Shown: piece after piece, positions 47,686-56,568 of the stretch
How the letters are laid out: every line of letters begins with the position of its first letter
Numbering within the stretch: the stretch's first letter is position 1
Origin: LMUY01 sp964235495
GTDB taxonomy: Bacteria > Pseudomonadota > Alphaproteobacteria > Acetobacterales > Acetobacteraceae
Reading direction: 5' to 3'
DNA: 64,000 nucleotides
NCBI GenBank assembly: GCA_964235495.1
Contig: CAXSAX010000019.1
Location: 6,735-70,734 of the forward strand
Notes under the pieces: generated by a model
The model's database searches: none
What the model saw: the letters and a program-made list of their open reading frames with translations, nothing else
What the model was told of the DNA's origin: nothing
Position numbers and translations under genes: made by a program

Positions 47686-47703
47686 AAACATCCCATCACA
47701 ACG

Positions 47704-48333
47704 TTGGCGCAACGAAAATCCCGACGATATACCCTACGATACTGTCTGGCAGACAGGCTTGGCGCCATGCCGTTCGAAGTGCGCCCGGCTGTCTGTGGCT
47801 TCCTGCCTGATGTGCTCGAACGGGTGCGGGTGCCCCAAACCAGTCTTACCATCTGGCAACGCTGTACTCGGCGCAACCTGCGCGTCTCGGCGCAGACTCC
47901 GCTGTCGCGGCCTGCCTTCACTGTCGCCAGGGCCGGCAGCCCGGAGATCACTTCGCACGCTCTATACCATGATCTGCTGTTGTTCCATTGGCCACTCTAT
48001 GCCGATTTCCGACGACTTGCCCTTCGCCTTGCTAGCCTTACCGGCTCATCACGCGTGCGCCTCCGCTTCGAGCACGTCACCAATGATGCCTGCCGCAAGT
48101 TCCACGTCGATGTGGTCGGGCTGCGGCTGCTTTGCACCTATGCCGGGGTGGGCACGGAGTGGGTGGACGCCGGTGGCGCAGTGCGCAGGATAGTGACAAT
48201 GGAGGTCGGGGTGTTCAAGGGCTCGGCATACCCCGACGGCGCACCGCGCGTGCTGCACCGCTCACCTTCCCTAAACACCGGAATCCTGGCTGGCCAGTCC
48301 CGTCTGGTGCTCTGCATTGACACCGCGCCATGA
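47704..48333 (+). CDS. DUF1826 domain-containing protein
   Basis: 209 aa from a TTG at 47704; ATG at 47767 is an alternative start. Recognised by LTIWQR and the signature DACRKFHVDVVGLRLLCTYAGVGTEWVD. The His/Cys/Asp pattern suggests metal binding, but the function is not known. DUF1826 genes usually sit beside COG0523 GTPases and metal-uptake genes, as here. Stop overlaps the ATG of the TonB receptor (ATGA). Confidence 0.8.
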   Translation: MAQRKSRRYTLRYCLADRLGAMPFEVRPAVCGFLPDVLERVRVPQTSLTIWQRCTRRNLRVSAQTPLSRPAFTVARAGSPEITSHALYHDLLLFHWPLYADFRRLALRLASLTGSSRVRLRFEHVTNDACRKFHVDVVGLRLLCTYAGVGTEWVDAGGAVRRIVTMEVGVFKGSAYPDGAPRVLHRSPSLNTGILAGQSRLVLCIDTAP

Positions 48334-50636
48334 TCAAGGCCCAGCGCGAGTTGCACCCACTCATGCAGTGCCATGCCGCAACATTTCATGTCATCGCAAG
48401 GCGGGAGACACGGATCGCCAAGTGGCAGGCTTCGATAGGCGTATGTTTAGCCGGGCTTGCTCTGACCAGTGCGGCGCAGGCGCAGCCAGCTAGCCCCGAC
48501 TCCTTGGTCCAGCTGCCGGCTGTGGAAGTGAATGTTCCTTCGATCACGCCCATCGACCGTCCCGACGCAACGGCCAGCCGCCTTGGCCTGACCCCGCGTG
48601 AGACCCCAGCAACGGTCGATACGGTCGATGCGCCGACCATCCAGGAGCGAGGCTATCAGCACGTCCAAGACGCTGTCGACAGCTTGCCCGGCGTCACTTC
48701 CGGCGGCTCGCCCGGCGATCCCGTCGGATTGTCTGTGCGTGGTTTCACGGTCAACGAAGTTAGCGTGCTACGCGATGGCATCTATCAGGGGCCGGCGAGC
48801 ATGGTGAACCGCCCTCAAAACGCCTACAATCTTCAGTCGGTCGAGCTGCTCCAGGGTCCGGGATCAGTACTGTACGGGCAAGGCGCGGTTGGCGGCGCCT
48901 TGAACGTCATCACCAAGCAGCCCGTCTTCGGCCCTACGACCTATGACGGCCTGTTCTCGTACGGCAGCTTCAACACCATCAATACAGGCGTTGGCGTCAA
49001 CACGCAGGTGAGTGACAACGTCGCGGTCCGCCTCGATGTCAGCCGTACGTCCAGCAATGGCTACGTCCACAACGACGATCCGAACTCACTGAACATTACC
49101 GGGGCCGTGACATGGCGCGCCACGGACACCCTCACATTGCGGGCTGGTCTGGACGTCCTGCATGACAGTCTACCGTCCTACTATGGCACGCCGCTGATCC
49201 CGTCATCCGCGGCAATCAGGCCGCTTAACGGCGTCGTGAGGGGGAGCGGAGGCCTAACAATTGATGCGCCAACGCAGTTCATCAACTACAATACCTCTGA
49301 TTCATACCGTAAAAGCACCACCTACCAGCCGAGTCTGGAACTGACCTGGCAACCCTCAAGCGCCTTCGTCATCACCAATCGCGCATACATATTCTACGCT
49401 GATCGGCGCTGGGACAACGCCGAAAGCTATACCTTCCTTCCAGCAGGCTCCAACGCCGTCGATGCAGCCGGCATACCGATTCCCGCCAACCAGATCGGCC
49501 GCGATCGGTTTTTCGTCAACCACCAGCAGCACCAGTATGGCGACACGCTGTCGACCACCTTCTCGACCAGCATCTTCGGCCTGCCAAATAGGACTGTGCT
49601 CGGGGTAGACTCGTATTTCATCGACTTCGTTCGGGACAGCGGCTTCCCCAATGCCCAATTCGCCGACTTTGTGGATCCCTACAGCGGCTTTCAGGGCAAT
49701 ACAGGGACATTCCCCGGTGAGTCCCCGCAGCGGCATAGCCCGACGTACATCGCCGACGTTGGAGGTTTCTTTGAGGACCAGCTTAGTATTCGACCAAACC
49801 TGAAACTGGTGACTGGCCTGCGCTACGACTGGTTTGACCTTAACCGACAAAACTACAGTAACAGCACATTTAATACTCAGACCAGCTTCAAGGCAAGCTA
49901 TCACCCAGACAACTACCGGATCGGCTTAGTCTACGATGTTCGGCCGGACCTGACGCTTTACGGACAATATGTGACGGCGCAGGATCCGCCGGGCGCCAAC
50001 ATCTTCCTCGCCAATGCTGGGCAGATCGTCGGGCTGAGCGGGACACGACAGGAGGAAATTGGGGCCAAAAGTGTGTTCTTCCACGATCGTGCTGACGCCA
50101 CGCTCGCCTTGTATCATATCGAACGCACCAACATTCTAGTCACGACGACCAACGAAACGGTGGCAAATGTCGGCGGCCAGCATTCATCCGGCATCGAATT
50201 CTCGACACATGCCCAAGTCACGCCAAATTGGAGGGTGAGCGCCAACGCTGCTTACACCCACTCGAGGTTCGATACCTTCTTCGACCCGGTGACCGGCTTA
50301 AATGCGTCGGGCAACAGGCCGCCAGACGTTCCAACCTACACAGCCGGGCTATGGACGAACCACACGCAGGCATTCGGCTACCCGCTCGATCTAGGCGCTT
50401 CGATACAATACGTCGGCGACCGTGCAGGCAACTACACGAACTCGCTGCGATTGGACGGTTATGCTCTTGCCAGTCTATACGCGACGTACCACGTCAAACT
50501 CGGCTTTGATTTACAAAGCCAAATCACCAACCTCTTCAACAAGATTTATGCCCAGTGGGCGGATGTGAACTACCCGACGGAAGTGCTGCTCGGCGCACCC
50601 CGCGCCGTGATGGTCGGCTTGCATGTTCACCTCTGA
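48330..50636 (+). CDS. TonB-dependent siderophore-type receptor
   Basis: 768 aa outer-membrane receptor. Signal region hydrophobic up to about residue 51 (ASIGVCLAGLALTSAAQAQ); a start at Met-12 is possible. Plug domain (about 80-190: VQDAVDSLPGV, VRGFTVNEVSVLRDG, VELLQGPGSVLYGQGAVGGALNVITK) and a 22-strand barrel ending in a typical C-terminal ...VHL. It imports a metal chelate, probably a ferric siderophore, with the ABC transporter encoded next. ATP-binding gene start overlaps its end by 14 bp. Confidence 0.92.
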   Translation: MIKAQRELHPLMQCHAATFHVIARRETRIAKWQASIGVCLAGLALTSAAQAQPASPDSLVQLPAVEVNVPSITPIDRPDATASRLGLTPRETPATVDTVDAPTIQERGYQHVQDAVDSLPGVTSGGSPGDPVGLSVRGFTVNEVSVLRDGIYQGPASMVNRPQNAYNLQSVELLQGPGSVLYGQGAVGGALNVITKQPVFGPTTYDGLFSYGSFNTINTGVGVNTQVSDNVAVRLDVSRTSSNGYVHNDDPNSLNITGAVTWRATDTLTLRAGLDVLHDSLPSYYGTPLIPSSAAIRPLNGVVRGSGGLTIDAPTQFINYNTSDSYRKSTTYQPSLELTWQPSSAFVITNRAYIFYADRRWDNAESYTFLPAGSNAVDAAGIPIPANQIGRDRFFVNHQQHQYGDTLSTTFSTSIFGLPNRTVLGVDSYFIDFVRDSGFPNAQFADFVDPYSGFQGNTGTFPGESPQRHSPTYIADVGGFFEDQLSIRPNLKLVTGLRYDWFDLNRQNYSNSTFNTQTSFKASYHPDNYRIGLVYDVRPDLTLYGQYVTAQDPPGANIFLANAGQIVGLSGTRQEEIGAKSVFFHDRADATLALYHIERTNILVTTTNETVANVGGQHSSGIEFSTHAQVTPNWRVSANAAYTHSRFDTFFDPVTGLNASGNRPPDVPTYTAGLWTNHTQAFGYPLDLGASIQYVGDRAGNYTNSLRLDGYALASLYATYHVKLGFDLQSQITNLFNKIYAQWADVNYPTEVLLGAPRAVMVGLHVHL

Positions 50637-51483
50637 CAGCCAGGTTCCCCGGCGCGACCAAAATGGTGACGCATTCTGTTCATTGGGATCACCTGCCGGA
50701 CAACTCGGTGCCACTGACCTAAGCTACCGAACTGCGGACGGAACCGCGTTGCTCGCGGGCATCACCTTCGGCGTCCGCCCCCGCGAGCGGCTTGCAGTCG
50801 TCGGGCCGAATGGTGCCGGCAAGACGACATTGCTACGGCTGTTGTTCGGCCGCCTGCCTCCGTCCGGCGGCATCGTCGAACTGGATGGCGTGCCGCTCGA
50901 CCGCATCCCGACCGAGGCGCGCGCCCGCCAAATCGCCGTGGTCACGCAAGACGAGCAGCCAGACCTACGGCTCACGGTGCGTGAGTACGTCGCCCTTGGC
51001 CGTATTCCCCATCATCGTAGCCAGCGGCAGGCCATCCATCGGCGGGTTATTACGGAAGCGCTGGAGGCAGCGGGCCTCGTGTCGTTAGAGTCTCGCAGGC
51101 TTGGTGCACTTTCAGGCGGAGAGCAGCAGCGCGTGCGGATTGCCCGCGCCTTGGCGCAAAGCCCCTCTGTGCTGCTGCTGGACGAGCCGACGAACCACCT
51201 GGACCTGCGCGCACGGGCCGACGTGATGACGCTTGTCCGTGACCTCGGTATCACAGTCATTGCGGTGCTGCACGACTTGGCGCTTGTCGGCTTATTTGCC
51301 GACCAAGTTGCAGTGCTGCAACGCGGCCATCTTGTCGCGCAAGGGCCGCCGGAGGTGGCGTTGTCGGCAGCCATCGTGCGAGACGTCTTCAGCATGGACA
51401 GCTTCTACGCAACCAATCCGTCGACGGGTCGGCGCATGATGGTGCTTGATGCCCCGTCCGTGCTGCCATCGGCGAGGTTTTAA
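50623..51483 (+). CDS. ABC transporter ATP-binding protein (iron-siderophore/cobalamin type)
   Basis: 286 aa. Walker A GPNGAGKTT, Q-loop VTQDE, signature LSGGEQQRVRIARAL, Walker B LLLDEPTNHLD, H-loop LHDL: FepC/BtuD group. The ATG at 50623 gives about 30 residues before the domain, so the true start may be later. Overlaps the receptor gene and shares 1 bp with the binding-protein gene. Confidence 0.92.
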   Translation: MFTSDSQVPRRDQNGDAFCSLGSPAGQLGATDLSYRTADGTALLAGITFGVRPRERLAVVGPNGAGKTTLLRLLFGRLPPSGGIVELDGVPLDRIPTEARARQIAVVTQDEQPDLRLTVREYVALGRIPHHRSQRQAIHRRVITEALEAAGLVSLESRRLGALSGGEQQRVRIARALAQSPSVLLLDEPTNHLDLRARADVMTLVRDLGITVIAVLHDLALVGLFADQVAVLQRGHLVAQGPPEVALSAAIVRDVFSMDSFYATNPSTGRRMMVLDAPSVLPSARF

Positions 51484-52436
51484 TGGTCGTCAGGATCCTG
51501 CTTGTTGGCCTAGCATTGGCCGGGCCGGTCTCAGCCGCGCCTGTGACAGTCGAGAACTGTGGCCGCCTGATCACCTTTGACCATTCGCCCGCGCATGCTG
51601 TCGTCCATGACCTGAATATGAGCGAGATGGCCTTTGCCCTCCACTTGCAGCCGCAGATGGCGGGGGTCACCGGCATTTCGGGATATTACAAGCGGACTCC
51701 AGAGTTCGTAGCAGAGCAAGGTGCCGTTCCGGAGCTGGCACTAAAGTACCCGACGATGGAGACGCTGCTCGCGGCGGATGCCGACTTCTTCTTCGCCGGC
51801 TGGTACTACGGCATGGAACCCGGTGGCGATCTCACGCCCGATACCCTCGCGGCCAAAGGTATTCCGACCTACGTGCTGACCGAAAGCTGTGCTCACCTGA
51901 CCAAGCGCGGTCCGCGAGCCAGCATGGAACTTCTTTACAAGGACGAGTTGGCGCTTGGCCGCATCTTCGGCAAGGAGGCTGAGGCACAAGCGCTGGTTGA
52001 CGGATGGAAGGCGCGCATTGCCAAGGTTGCGGCGACGATGCAGGGAGAGGAGACGCCGCGGGTCTTTGTGTACGACTCGGGAACCACCCAGCCGTTCACC
52101 GCCGGCAGGTTTGCCATGCCCACGGCGCTGATTGACGCCGCCGGGGGGCGTAACCTGCTTGACGACCAGGAGATGAGTTGGGGCACCACGTCTTGGGAGG
52201 ACGTAGCCGCGCGCGACCCACAATTCCTCATCCTGCTCGACTACCAGGAAGGGTTCGGCTATCGCGCGCTGCTGGACTCTCTGCGCGCAAACCCGGCAAT
52301 GAAGGACAATGACGCCGTTAAACAGGGGCGCTTCATCGCACTGCGCTATGAGCAGCTTACGCCGGGGCCTGCTAATATCGGCGCGGTGGAAGCGTTGGCA
52401 AAGGCACTGCACCCGGACGCTTTCCTGCTACAATGA
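51483..52436 (+). CDS. Periplasmic metal-chelate binding protein
   Basis: 317 aa. Signal peptide of about 19 residues (LLVGLALAGPVSA/AP). Helical-backbone binding protein of the FepB/BtuF class: VVHDLNMSEMAFAL, MAGVTGISGYY, ADFFFAGWYYG, WEDVAARDPQFLILLDY. It delivers the ligand to the FecCD permease. Start shares 1 bp with the ATPase gene stop, and its stop overlaps the permease ATG. Confidence 0.9.
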   Translation: MVVRILLVGLALAGPVSAAPVTVENCGRLITFDHSPAHAVVHDLNMSEMAFALHLQPQMAGVTGISGYYKRTPEFVAEQGAVPELALKYPTMETLLAADADFFFAGWYYGMEPGGDLTPDTLAAKGIPTYVLTESCAHLTKRGPRASMELLYKDELALGRIFGKEAEAQALVDGWKARIAKVAATMQGEETPRVFVYDSGTTQPFTAGRFAMPTALIDAAGGRNLLDDQEMSWGTTSWEDVAARDPQFLILLDYQEGFGYRALLDSLRANPAMKDNDAVKQGRFIALRYEQLTPGPANIGAVEALAKALHPDAFLLQ

Positions 52437-53449
52437 CCGGCTATCGCCTGGCAGCGCTCTGGGCAGCGAGTTTTCTTGTCTTGGCCGGCCTCGTGGTGCT
52501 GGGCACCACATTGGGCGCAACCTCGCTGCCGACAGGCGAGGTGGGGCGTGCCTTGCTCGGCGTGGTCTGGCCAGGGATTGTCGGCGACGTGCCGCTGCGG
52601 GTGTCGCGGATCGTGCTTGATCTGCGGTTGCCTCGCGTGCTGCTTGCGATCTGTGTCGGCGCCGGACTATCCGTGGTCGGGGCATTGCTGCAAACGGTGA
52701 CGCGCAACGACCTGGCCGATCCGTTCTTGTTCGGCCTGTCTTCCGGGGCGGCGGCGGGAGCCGTCTCGGTTATCACGGTGTTTGGCGACCGTCTCGGCCT
52801 GTGGACACTGCCGCTCGCCGCTTTCGCAGGGGCACTGCTCGCCGCTATGGCCGTCCTGACCCTGATGGCCGGACAGCGCGAGCGTGGGCAGGAAAGACTC
52901 GTCATCGCCGGCTTGGCCGTCTCGTTCGTGTTCGGCTCACTCACCAGCTATCTTGTGTTCTCCGGTGACCAGCGGGCCGCTTCTTCTGTGATGTTCTGGT
53001 CGGTCGGAGGCCTCGGCACGGCGAGTTGGAGCAATCTTCCCCTGGCGGCGAGTGGCACCGGGATCGCTCTGCTGGCCGGACTTCTCTGGCACCGTTCACT
53101 CGACGCACTGCTCGGCGGCGAGGACACTGCCCTGTCGCTCGGCGTCAACATCCGCCGGCTACGCCGAAACGTGTTTTTGCTTTGCGCATTATCGACCGCC
53201 TCCCTAGTGGCTCTATCGGGCGTGATCGGCTTCGTTGGGCTGATGATCCCGCACTTGGCGCGAGGCATCGTTGGTGTCCGGCACGCGCCCTTACTGGTGA
53301 CGACGGCTTTACTCGGGGCAATGCTGTTGCTGGCCGGAGACGTCGTGAGCCGGACCATACTGGCCCCGCAGGAGTTGCCGATCGGCATTATCACTGCCGC
53401 CGCTGGAGGAGCCTTCGTGTTGGCGTTAGTGTTTCGGCGTGAGCGTTGA
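52433..53449 (+). CDS. FecCD-family ABC permease
   Basis: 338 aa, about ten membrane helices, single FecCD domain forming a homodimer. Typical segments: RLPRVLLAICVGAGLSVVG, DPFLFGLSSGAAAGA, VIGFVGLMIPHLAR, PQELPIGIITAAAGG. The last gene of the DUF1826-receptor-ABC operon. The ATG overlaps the binding-protein stop (ATGA). Confidence 0.93.
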   Translation: MTGYRLAALWAASFLVLAGLVVLGTTLGATSLPTGEVGRALLGVVWPGIVGDVPLRVSRIVLDLRLPRVLLAICVGAGLSVVGALLQTVTRNDLADPFLFGLSSGAAAGAVSVITVFGDRLGLWTLPLAAFAGALLAAMAVLTLMAGQRERGQERLVIAGLAVSFVFGSLTSYLVFSGDQRAASSVMFWSVGGLGTASWSNLPLAASGTGIALLAGLLWHRSLDALLGGEDTALSLGVNIRRLRRNVFLLCALSTASLVALSGVIGFVGLMIPHLARGIVGVRHAPLLVTTALLGAMLLLAGDVVSRTILAPQELPIGIITAAAGGAFVLALVFRRER

Positions 53450-53557
53450 CACCAACGCGGCAGGATCGGGCAAAAAGTAGAGACTCAGTGCTAAGGTTCG
53501 CGACCACAGTGTCCGGCAAACCATCCTTATATGCAGCGGCGCGCAATGATGGACGCA

Positions 53558-54514
53558 TTAACCCGCAATCAAGGACGGTTTCCGGCGCACGTTGATTGAG
53601 ACTGGGGCGGATGCCTGACGCAGGATGTTGGAGAATGGACGCACGGTCGTTGAGACGGACGCGAGACCGTGCGGCTCGGCGCAGGGTTTATGAGACGGAT
53701 CGGGCTGGGCAGGACGTTGCGGTCGAAGGGACAGCACAAGATCTGCTGCGGCTCCTCCCATACTCACCTTTTCCTGGAGCTGCCTTATGGCATCCCAGTC
53801 CGTCTCGAATGTCCGAGACAGATTGGCCGCCTGCCACGTCTCCCGCTCGTGTTGCTCTGCGACGACCTTGGCGACGTCGAGGCTGCACTCCGGGCGTGTC
53901 CATACGTCGCGCTCGATTGCGGCGACCCGCTCCGCCATGGCTGAAAGCAGTGCTTGGCAGAAGTCCTCCACCGCCCGTTGCGCTTCTTCGAACGGCGCCG
54001 TCAACCGCGCGTGCTGCACGGCCCATCGTGGTCCTGCGGCGTCCATGCCCGTCGCGTCCCAGAGCAGGTTGACCTCGGAGCCGGTGCGCCAGAAGTGCAG
54101 CTCCGGCGCCAGGATGAGTTGATGGAATTGCAGTTGCCGATTGTGCCACCAGGCACAAGCTTCCAACCAAAGCTCCTGGGTATCGGGATCGGCCATGCTT
54201 GCGATCCGCGATGCTTCCGCAGCGGAGTACCAGCCGAAGAACCGCGAGGCGACGTCCTCGGGCACTGAGTCAGACACCCATGGCCATATTTCTAGAAGGT
54301 CCTCGAACAGTCGGACAACCTGATAATCGACCCACCGACTTCCTCTCGGCTCAAACGGCCGGGCGTACTCGAGCAGCCTGCCTACGGCGGTTTCCAGGCA
54401 CTGCCAGCCATCGGTCAACCCGAACCAGGACAGCGAGCGGTTGCCCAGCGTGCCCCAGGGGGCGATATCCGCGACCGGCCGGAGTTCGAAGCGGAACCGC
54501 AAGGAGCCTCTCAC
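53558..54514 (-). CDS. DUF5984-like protein, possibly altered at its C-terminus
   Basis: 318 aa. N-terminal LRFRFELRPVADIAPWG, LSWFGLTDGW, DYQVVRLFEDLLEI fit the DUF5984 family, of unknown function. From about residue 250 the sequence changes character (low complexity, many Arg/Pro/Ser), which may mean that the original stop was lost. The ATG overlaps by 4 bp the stop of the upstream ORF at 54511. I found no operon logic for it. Confidence 0.6.
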   Translation of the reverse strand: MRGSLRFRFELRPVADIAPWGTLGNRSLSWFGLTDGWQCLETAVGRLLEYARPFEPRGSRWVDYQVVRLFEDLLEIWPWVSDSVPEDVASRFFGWYSAAEASRIASMADPDTQELWLEACAWWHNRQLQFHQLILAPELHFWRTGSEVNLLWDATGMDAAGPRWAVQHARLTAPFEEAQRAVEDFCQALLSAMAERVAAIERDVWTRPECSLDVAKVVAEQHERETWQAANLSRTFETDWDAIRQLQEKVSMGGAAADLVLSLRPQRPAQPDPSHKPCAEPHGLASVSTTVRPFSNILRQASAPVSINVRRKPSLIAG

Positions 54515-54954
54515 GTCGGCAACCCGGCTGCACGCATCTGGTCCAGGAGCTCCTGCGAGCGGCCTGGGTCCAGGTCGCCACGGAGTAGCTGGCGTATCTC
54601 GGCCGGCTTGGAGTCGAACTGCTCGACCAGGCTGCGCACGTCGTAGCCGTTTCGGGTCAGCTGCGGCTCCAGGTCGTCGAACTGGCGCGACAGCACCGCC
54701 CCGATGACGCCGGCGTCGATGGGCTTGGCTCCGATCTCGAACCCGGCCTCGAACGCGCGCACGAGGTGCTGGCCGATCTGCAGCGGGCCATTGGTATAAC
54801 TCACAAGCAAGTCGAGCGTTCGCCTCCTGCCAAGGCTGTGTGGAAACGCAAAGCGTGTTCTCAAACAGACGACATTATTTTCTGTGCACGGCCGAACACG
54901 CCGGAAGCGGACAGTTCGGTCCGGAGAAGATGGTAGACGTAAGCGGACTTTCAT
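54511..54954 (-). pseudogene. Chimeric ORF with the C-terminal part of a larger protein
   Basis: 147 aa. The first 45 residues look non-coding (Arg-rich, not protein-like). From about 54822 it reads SYTNGPLQIGQHLVRAFEAG...VIGAVLSRQFDDLEPQLTRNGYDV...PAEIRQLLRGDLDPGRSQELLDQM, a well-formed helical C-terminus. It resembles the tail of a transposition-type AAA ATPase, but I am not sure. Probably a 5'-truncated gene left by rearrangement. Confidence 0.4.
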
Positions 54955-55059
54955 TATCCGTGCCGACCATTGCGCCTCAGACGATCTCCGGAATTCAGCG
55001 TGGGCGTGGGATATAGGCGACGTCGCCCGCCCGAGTTGAGGTGGATATGCAAGTAACTT

Positions 55060-56439
55060 TCAATCGGACACGGCTTTTTCCATGAACGCGAGAAAGCGCG
55101 GATGGCTCGCATGGGCGACATTGATACGAAGTGAGGGGGCATGACCCTGCCGATCGGGTCGGAACACTCGGCCTGGCGCCAGGAAAATGCTGTGCGCAGC
55201 CGCCTGTCGACATAATGCCAGCTCGTCGATACCGGCCGGCAATTCGACCCAAAGATAGAAGCCGCCATCCCGAGGTCGCGTGACGTTCAACCCGATGGCA
55301 GCGAGGTTGGTCACAGCATGCGACGTCGCTTCCATCACCCGGCCGCGCAACCGGCGGATATGGCGCAGATAGTGCCCGGCAGAGATCAGGCGGACCACGA
55401 AGCGCTCCACGTGGTCCGACGTCGCCACCACGGTCAGCAGCTTGATGTCGGCGATCGAGGCGGCAATTCTCGGATGCGCCGCGACGTAGCCGACCCGCAG
55501 CGAGGCGGACAGCGTCTTCGAGAACGTGCCGACGTAAAGCACCCGCCGCAGCTGGTCGAGCGCCGCCAGGCGTGGACTGGCGGCCGGCAGGATGTCGGCG
55601 AACGGGTCGCCCTCTACGATCTGGAAGTCGTGCCTTTCGGCGAGTTGCAACAGGCCATGCGCAATGGGCAGCGATAGCGACCCCCCTGTCGGATTGTGCG
55701 CCAGCGACTGGGTGAAAAACAGCTTCGGTCGCAGCGCCGCGGCCTTCGCTCCCAGGTCCTCCAAGTCCGGGCCGTCCGGGGTGCGCCGGATGCCGACCAC
55801 CCGTGCTTTGGCCAAGCGCAACTTGCCGTAGAGCGGGTAATAGCCGGGGTCGTCCACCAGCACGGCGTCGCCAGGTTCCAGCATGTCGCGTATGATGAGG
55901 TCCATCGCGTGATTGGCGCCATGCGTGAGCAGCACTTGGTCCGGCGTGCACTGGACCGACCGCTCCGCCAGTGACAGGCAAATGCGCTCCCGTAGAGGCA
56001 GGTAGCCCCAGGAGCTGCCGTAGCCGTGCTCCACGCCCACTCCGCGCGGCCGCATGGCATTGAATTGGGTACTGAGCTCTGAGCCCTCCATCCACGAGGC
56101 CGGGGGGCGGCCGTCGCCGGGCCGCACCTCGTAATGCTGGTCCAGTTGCTCGCGCAGCAGGGAGACGAGGTCGATCGCCTCCGCAATGTGCGGCCGGGTG
56201 CCCGCCGAGGCCGGGCTGGTGGTGGCGCTCACCACGTAGCCGGAACCGGCCCGCGCCTCCAGCCGGGCAAGCGCCACCAATCGGTCGTAGACCCCGGCCA
56301 TGGTGTTCTTCGACACTTGATGGTTGTCCGCCGCCTTGCGGATGGAGGCGACGCGCTGGCCCGGCTGCAGCCGGCCCTGATCGATCAGGTTGAGATACTG
56401 CGCCACGATCGCATCCGTGCGGCTGATCCGTGCGGGCAT
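55060..56439 (-). CDS. MocR/GabR-family transcriptional regulator
   Basis: 459 aa. N-terminal GntR winged helix (about 5-70: QGRLQPGQRVASIRKAADNHQVSKNT) joined to an aminotransferase class I-like domain with PLP-site residues: NPTGG, Asp-278 (EGDPFADI), Lys-308 (GTFSKTLSASLRVGY). Such regulators use PLP or PLP-ligand adducts. Divergent from mvaA with a 129-bp spacer that holds an inverted repeat, so it probably controls mevalonate catabolism. The frame runs open to 56928 into mvaA; ATG at 56439 is chosen. Confidence 0.9.
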   Translation of the reverse strand: MPARISRTDAIVAQYLNLIDQGRLQPGQRVASIRKAADNHQVSKNTMAGVYDRLVALARLEARAGSGYVVSATTSPASAGTRPHIAEAIDLVSLLREQLDQHYEVRPGDGRPPASWMEGSELSTQFNAMRPRGVGVEHGYGSSWGYLPLRERICLSLAERSVQCTPDQVLLTHGANHAMDLIIRDMLEPGDAVLVDDPGYYPLYGKLRLAKARVVGIRRTPDGPDLEDLGAKAAALRPKLFFTQSLAHNPTGGSLSLPIAHGLLQLAERHDFQIVEGDPFADILPAASPRLAALDQLRRVLYVGTFSKTLSASLRVGYVAAHPRIAASIADIKLLTVVATSDHVERFVVRLISAGHYLRHIRRLRGRVMEATSHAVTNLAAIGLNVTRPRDGGFYLWVELPAGIDELALCRQAAAHSIFLAPGRVFRPDRQGHAPSLRINVAHASHPRFLAFMEKAVSD

Positions 56440-56489
56440 CACGACTGTCCCTCTGCCAGGCCTGGCACAGCCTGCCCTGCACCATACTG

Positions 56490-56527
56490 AACTGTCCCTT
56501 GTTGCGCCACACCGTCCCGGGACAGTT
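56490..56527. promoter_or_regulatory. Candidate operator between the MocR regulator and mvaA
   Basis: AACTGTCCC (56490-56498) and its exact inverse GGGACAGTT (56519-56527), 20 bp apart; a GTCCCGGGAC palindrome overlaps the second arm. Lies in the 129-bp divergent spacer, 42 bp before the mvaA ATG. Confidence 0.55.
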
Positions 56528-56568
56528 TGGTTGCAACCAGGGCCGGTCGTGGTGCCCAGGAAGGAACG

